Shown piece by piece: positions 8,456 to 10,846 of a DNA stretch of 10,846 nt; position 1 is the first letter of the stretch, and the number at the start of each line of letters is the position of its first letter. The stretch is from Porogramme epimiltina (Eukaryota; Basidiomycota; Agaricomycetes; Polyporales; Polyporaceae). Both the position numbers and the translations under genes were made by a program. The notes under the pieces were generated by a model. The model made no database searches. It was not told the DNA's origin and saw only the letters and a program-made list of their open reading frames with translations. Location: NCBI GenBank assembly GCA_900155495.1, contig FTLJ01000610.1, positions 1-10,846 on the forward strand, given 5' to 3'.

Positions 8456-8725
8456 CTAGAGTGGAGACGGGCGTGGCGGGTCAGCACAGGAAGAGGGGAT
8501 CAGCATGCGAGATGTGGGAGGCAGATGCTTACGGCTCTAGGCGGCGATCCGCTAGAGGCGGGCAGCCATACCATCATGCTACACGTATATGCCGAGGGAG
8601 AGGAGAGGAGGAAGAGGCGAGTGGAAGAGGCGCACACAGTCACCGCAAGGCGGCCCAAGTCCGTAGGCGCCTGAGGCCTGCGGGAGTTCGGCGCTTGTTC
8701 TCCCGCAGCATGACTCACCCTCTTC

Positions 8726-8827
8726 ATGACTCGACTCGTCCTCGCCGTCTTTCTCCTCCTTCCCGCCCCGCCTCCTCCCTTCCCCAGCCGTCTTGTTTCA
8801 GAAGATCTCGATGCGATGCCGCTCTGA
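8726..8827 (+). CDS. Possible signal-peptide exon of the downstream membrane protein
   Basis: An ATG at 8726 opens 33 codons, MTRLVLAVFLLLPAPPPPFP then SRLVSEDLDAMPL and TGA. The first 15 residues have the basic start and leucine-rich core of a secretory signal peptide. It lies upstream of, and on the same strand as, the ectodomain exon at 9151. No donor before its stop joins cleanly, so the link is an inference. A GTAAGC donor at 8918 paired with CTAAC and CCAG at 9149-9150 would give an intron between a later piece and the ectodomain exon, but the phases do not match without a stop. Confidence 0.3.
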   Translation: MTRLVLAVFLLLPAPPPPFPSRLVSEDLDAMPL

Positions 8828-9150
8828 CAGACACGCGACAAGGATAGCGAGTCGAACGTGCCCGCCAACGCCTACGATCCGATAGTGAAGGAATGTAAAC
8901 ACCCATACTCGTCCGCGGTAAGCTAAGTCACTTACATCCGTCTTCCCCTACGACATATTCCTCACCTACGATGCCTTCCCCCCGCTTTCCCTGCCCATCA
9001 TCTCGTCCTCAGGACGGACCGCGTCGGACGCGTGTCCATTTTTGCCATCGCCGCGCCTTCGCGCCCGTCTGCTTCACCTTTTCCCCCTCTTTCATTTACG
9101 TCCCTTGCCCGATCCAGAGGATGCGTGTGCTAACAGCGCTTCCGTGCCAG

Positions 9151-10493
9151 CACGTCCGCCGCCGCGCTCACTTCCCAGACGGCCAACGCGACCGCCGTGA
9201 CCGTGGCGGTGCCCGACGGCGACATCGCGTTTCGCGGGCAGTGGGACTTCGACCCGGGTCTGCTTCCTGGATTGGTGGCAAGCTTCCACACGAGCTCGAA
9301 CGTCGGGGATAGGGCGACGCCGACTTTCAGCGGTGCGTTGCCGATCTGGTCACTGGTGTGTGTGTGACTGTGCGAGCCCCGCGCCCCGCGAGGCCCGTGC
9401 GAGTGAATGGCGTATGCGCGAGGTGGGGTTAACCCCGGGCCGCGTGGCGAGTGCGCGCCACCTGCACGGCCGGTGACGGCGATGGGTTTGGGGTGAGCGG
9501 GGAGCGCGTGATGGGGGAAGAGGGTGGTGCGGACGGGGGGGAAGGCGTGGGGCTGGGCGTGGTCCTCGAGGACGACGCAGGTGGCACGCGCCTCGCCGCG
9601 GTCCTCACACGGCGTTCTTCTCTCTGCTCTTCACGTTTCCGTCATCGTGCGAGAGGCAGCGCGCCTGTGGAGTGGCGGCCAAACGACATGCAGGCTTTGA
9701 TCGACGCCGTCCCATATATCCCTGTCCTCGGCTGCCCCGGCTGCTGCTGCTTCGCCTGCCCGCCCCCTGCCCCTTCGCCCCACTGTCGTTTCTGCTCGCC
9801 CCGCCTCGTCTCGCCCTCCTCTCTGCTGTTCCCCATTCGCTGCTCGCGCGCTCACTGCTCCTCCTACCGCAGGCTTGGCCGTTGGGGTCATCGGCCTCAC
9901 CACCCCCGCGTCGGGCACGTTCAACGCGACGCTCGACAAGGAGGACCCCGTCTCACTACCCGCACGTGCCTCTCCAACCTAACGCTCCCCTTCCGCACCG
10001 GCCTCGACCCGTCCGTGATGCACGAGATCGAGGTCCTCAACCCCGGCTCGTCCGACGAGGGGGCCGACGCGAGCTCCCTGCTCGTCCTCAGCGCCATGAA
10101 CATCACACATTGAGCCTCCCGGGTGCGTACAATTTGCTTTTTTGTGCCGTTCCTCGAACAGCGGAGGGCTGACTTCTTGATACGTCCCCTCCTTCGTCCT
10201 GCCGTGCCCCCCGACTGGTTCCCCCGGGTGTTCCCTCCGATGTTGGCCTCGTCTGCGCAAGTCCATGATCATGCCACTCATGCCGTATGCGACCCCCGAT
10301 TCCCATTAACTAGCCCCCCGCCAGAAGGCCCGAGAGGGTCGCGCCTGTTGAGAGGCGTTGTTGCGGGCATTGTCACCCTCGCCGTTGCCCTCCTTGCCGC
10401 CGCTGTCATCGTCTGTGTGCGCCGACATCTCGCCACAGGTGCCTGGATCACGACTCGGAAGGTGAGGACGTCGTCGACGAGGGGGAGCTGTAG
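9151..10493 (+). pseudogene. Secreted-ectodomain single-pass membrane protein gene, frame-broken
   Basis: Exon 9151-9332 encodes TSQTANATAVTVAVPDGDIA and WDFDPGLLPGLVASFHTSSN up to ATPTFSG. It splices in phase (donor GTGCGT 9333, acceptor CTACCGCAG ending 9872) to LAVGVIGLTTPASGTFNATL. Next comes, one frame away, LPFRTGLDPSVMHEIEVLNP and SSLLVLSAMNITH (stop 10111-10113). After a likely intron from 10123, the helix GVVAGIVTLAVALLAAAVIV is followed by CVRRH, then in a third frame an acidic tail DSEGEDVVDEGEL with TAG at 10491-10493. Beta-rich ectodomain, one helix and a short basic/acidic tail is a layout common in agaricomycete surface proteins of unknown role. The switch near 9950-9980 has no possible GT-AG intron and looks like a true frame shift. 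The others might be splicing that I cannot resolve. The order of parts is complete, so decay is recent or mild. Confidence 0.55.
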
Positions 10494-10768
10494 ATATAGT
10501 ATAGTATTATGTTGTACCCTTTGCGTAATCTATGAATGCTAGTGGTATCGATGTAACGGCCCGAGTGTGCGTCCAAGCGTGAGCGTGGCCCGGATATGGG
10601 GTATTCACCTGTCGTATGGAGAACTATACTATACCATATCGGCCCACATACTGCTACATAAGTCCTGGCATGTGACTTCAGAGAGCAATGGTGAACTATA
10701 TTGTACTACCTAAACCGCCCCCTAAAAACATATAGTCCTACGGCGTGCAACTGAGAACACCGCCCAGA
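10494..10768. other. 3' flank with short AT-rich direct and inverted repeats
   Basis: No gene is seen. TATAGTATAGT at 10495-10505 has an exact inverted copy ACTATACTATA at 10623-10633. The segment at 10616-10635 (ATGGAGAACTATACTATACC) recurs in altered form at 10688-10707 (ATGGTGAACTATATTGTACT). The nonamer GCTACATAA at 10653-10661 recurs as the last nine bases of the window, at the end of the decamer array. CTACGGCGTG at 10738-10747 is a stray decamer-like unit. Confidence 0.5.
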
Positions 10769-10846
10769 CTACAGGGTGCTACAGGGTGCTACGAAGCGCC
10801 CACCCGGGCTATGGGGCACTACAGGGCGCTACAGGGCGCTACATAA
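10769..10846 (+). repeat. 10-bp tandem array (right array, plus strand), running off the window
   Basis: Eight consecutive units stay in exact 10-bp register: CTACAGGGTG twice, CTACGAAGCG, CCCACCCGGG, CTATGGGGCA, CTACAGGGCG twice, and CTACATAA at the edge. The unit and its variants (CTATGGGG, CCCACCC) match the left array at 7309-7436 on the other strand. The true right end is not visible. Confidence 0.85.

Noticed and set aside
8377..8847. 156-codon plus-strand frame over the NPY1 relic and its upstream side
   Set aside because: Arginine/serine-rich shadow frame; the minus strand carries the recognisable N-terminal Nudix-like domain.
9451..10113. 220-codon open frame taken as a complete gene
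   Set aside because: Only its last 50 or so residues match the ectodomain; the first part is intron sequence that happens to be open.
10769..10846. Telomere repeat or LTR end
   Set aside because: The unit CTACAGGGCG is not the fungal telomere TTAGGG, and no TG..CA-bounded long direct repeat, primer-binding site or polypurine tract is visible.
1..10846. tRNA or rRNA genes
   Set aside because: No GTTCRANYC B-box with a matching A-box and cloverleaf, and no rRNA-like stretch, was seen on either strand by eye.

Overview
The window looks like genomic DNA of a filamentous basidiomycete, probably an agaricomycete such as a wood-decay polypore. The evidence is the GC-rich coding DNA, short GT..AG introns of about 50-80 nt with CTAAC/CTGAC-type branch points, and the protein families present: a fungal-specific transcription-factor C-terminus, a basidiomycete cytochrome P450, a WW-domain protein type common in agaricomycetes, and a secreted single-pass membrane protein. 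No prokaryotic, tRNA, rRNA or CRISPR feature is visible. All family calls come from reading translations; no search was run.

Layout, left to right. 1-240 (-): edge-truncated fragment resembling a multi-pass membrane protein, with a frame break. 662-1345 (-): three exons encoding the C-terminal end of a Zn2C6-type regulator without its DNA-binding end, followed upstream by an unidentified exon (1425-1579). 1765-3310 (-): decayed cytochrome P450 whose exons can still be recognised but carry three stops, frame breaks and a lost heme-binding end. 3311-4540: no convincing gene. 4742-5970 (+): protein-like exons of unknown family joined by good introns. 6023-7235 (+): 5' part of a WW-domain protein whose introns remove all early stops. 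This gene stops making sense at 7236-7309, where an array of degenerate 10-bp units begins.

7309-7436 (extending faintly to 7536): decamer array reading on the minus strand, next to an AT-richer open frame with a membrane-helix-like segment. 7976-8455 (-): relic of the N-terminal part of an NADH pyrophosphatase (NPY1-like Nudix protein) in three reading frames. 8726-10493 (+): gene or young pseudogene for a secreted beta-rich ectodomain, one transmembrane helix and an acidic tail. 10769-10846: a second decamer array, now on the plus strand, running off the window.

The genes do not form a pathway or operon. The window reads as a degraded region: relics of ordinary genes, one truncated WW gene, and two opposed decamer arrays around a 3.3-kb block. 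The arrays, and the truncation at the left one, are the only signals here that might be new. I found no convincing novel multi-gene system.
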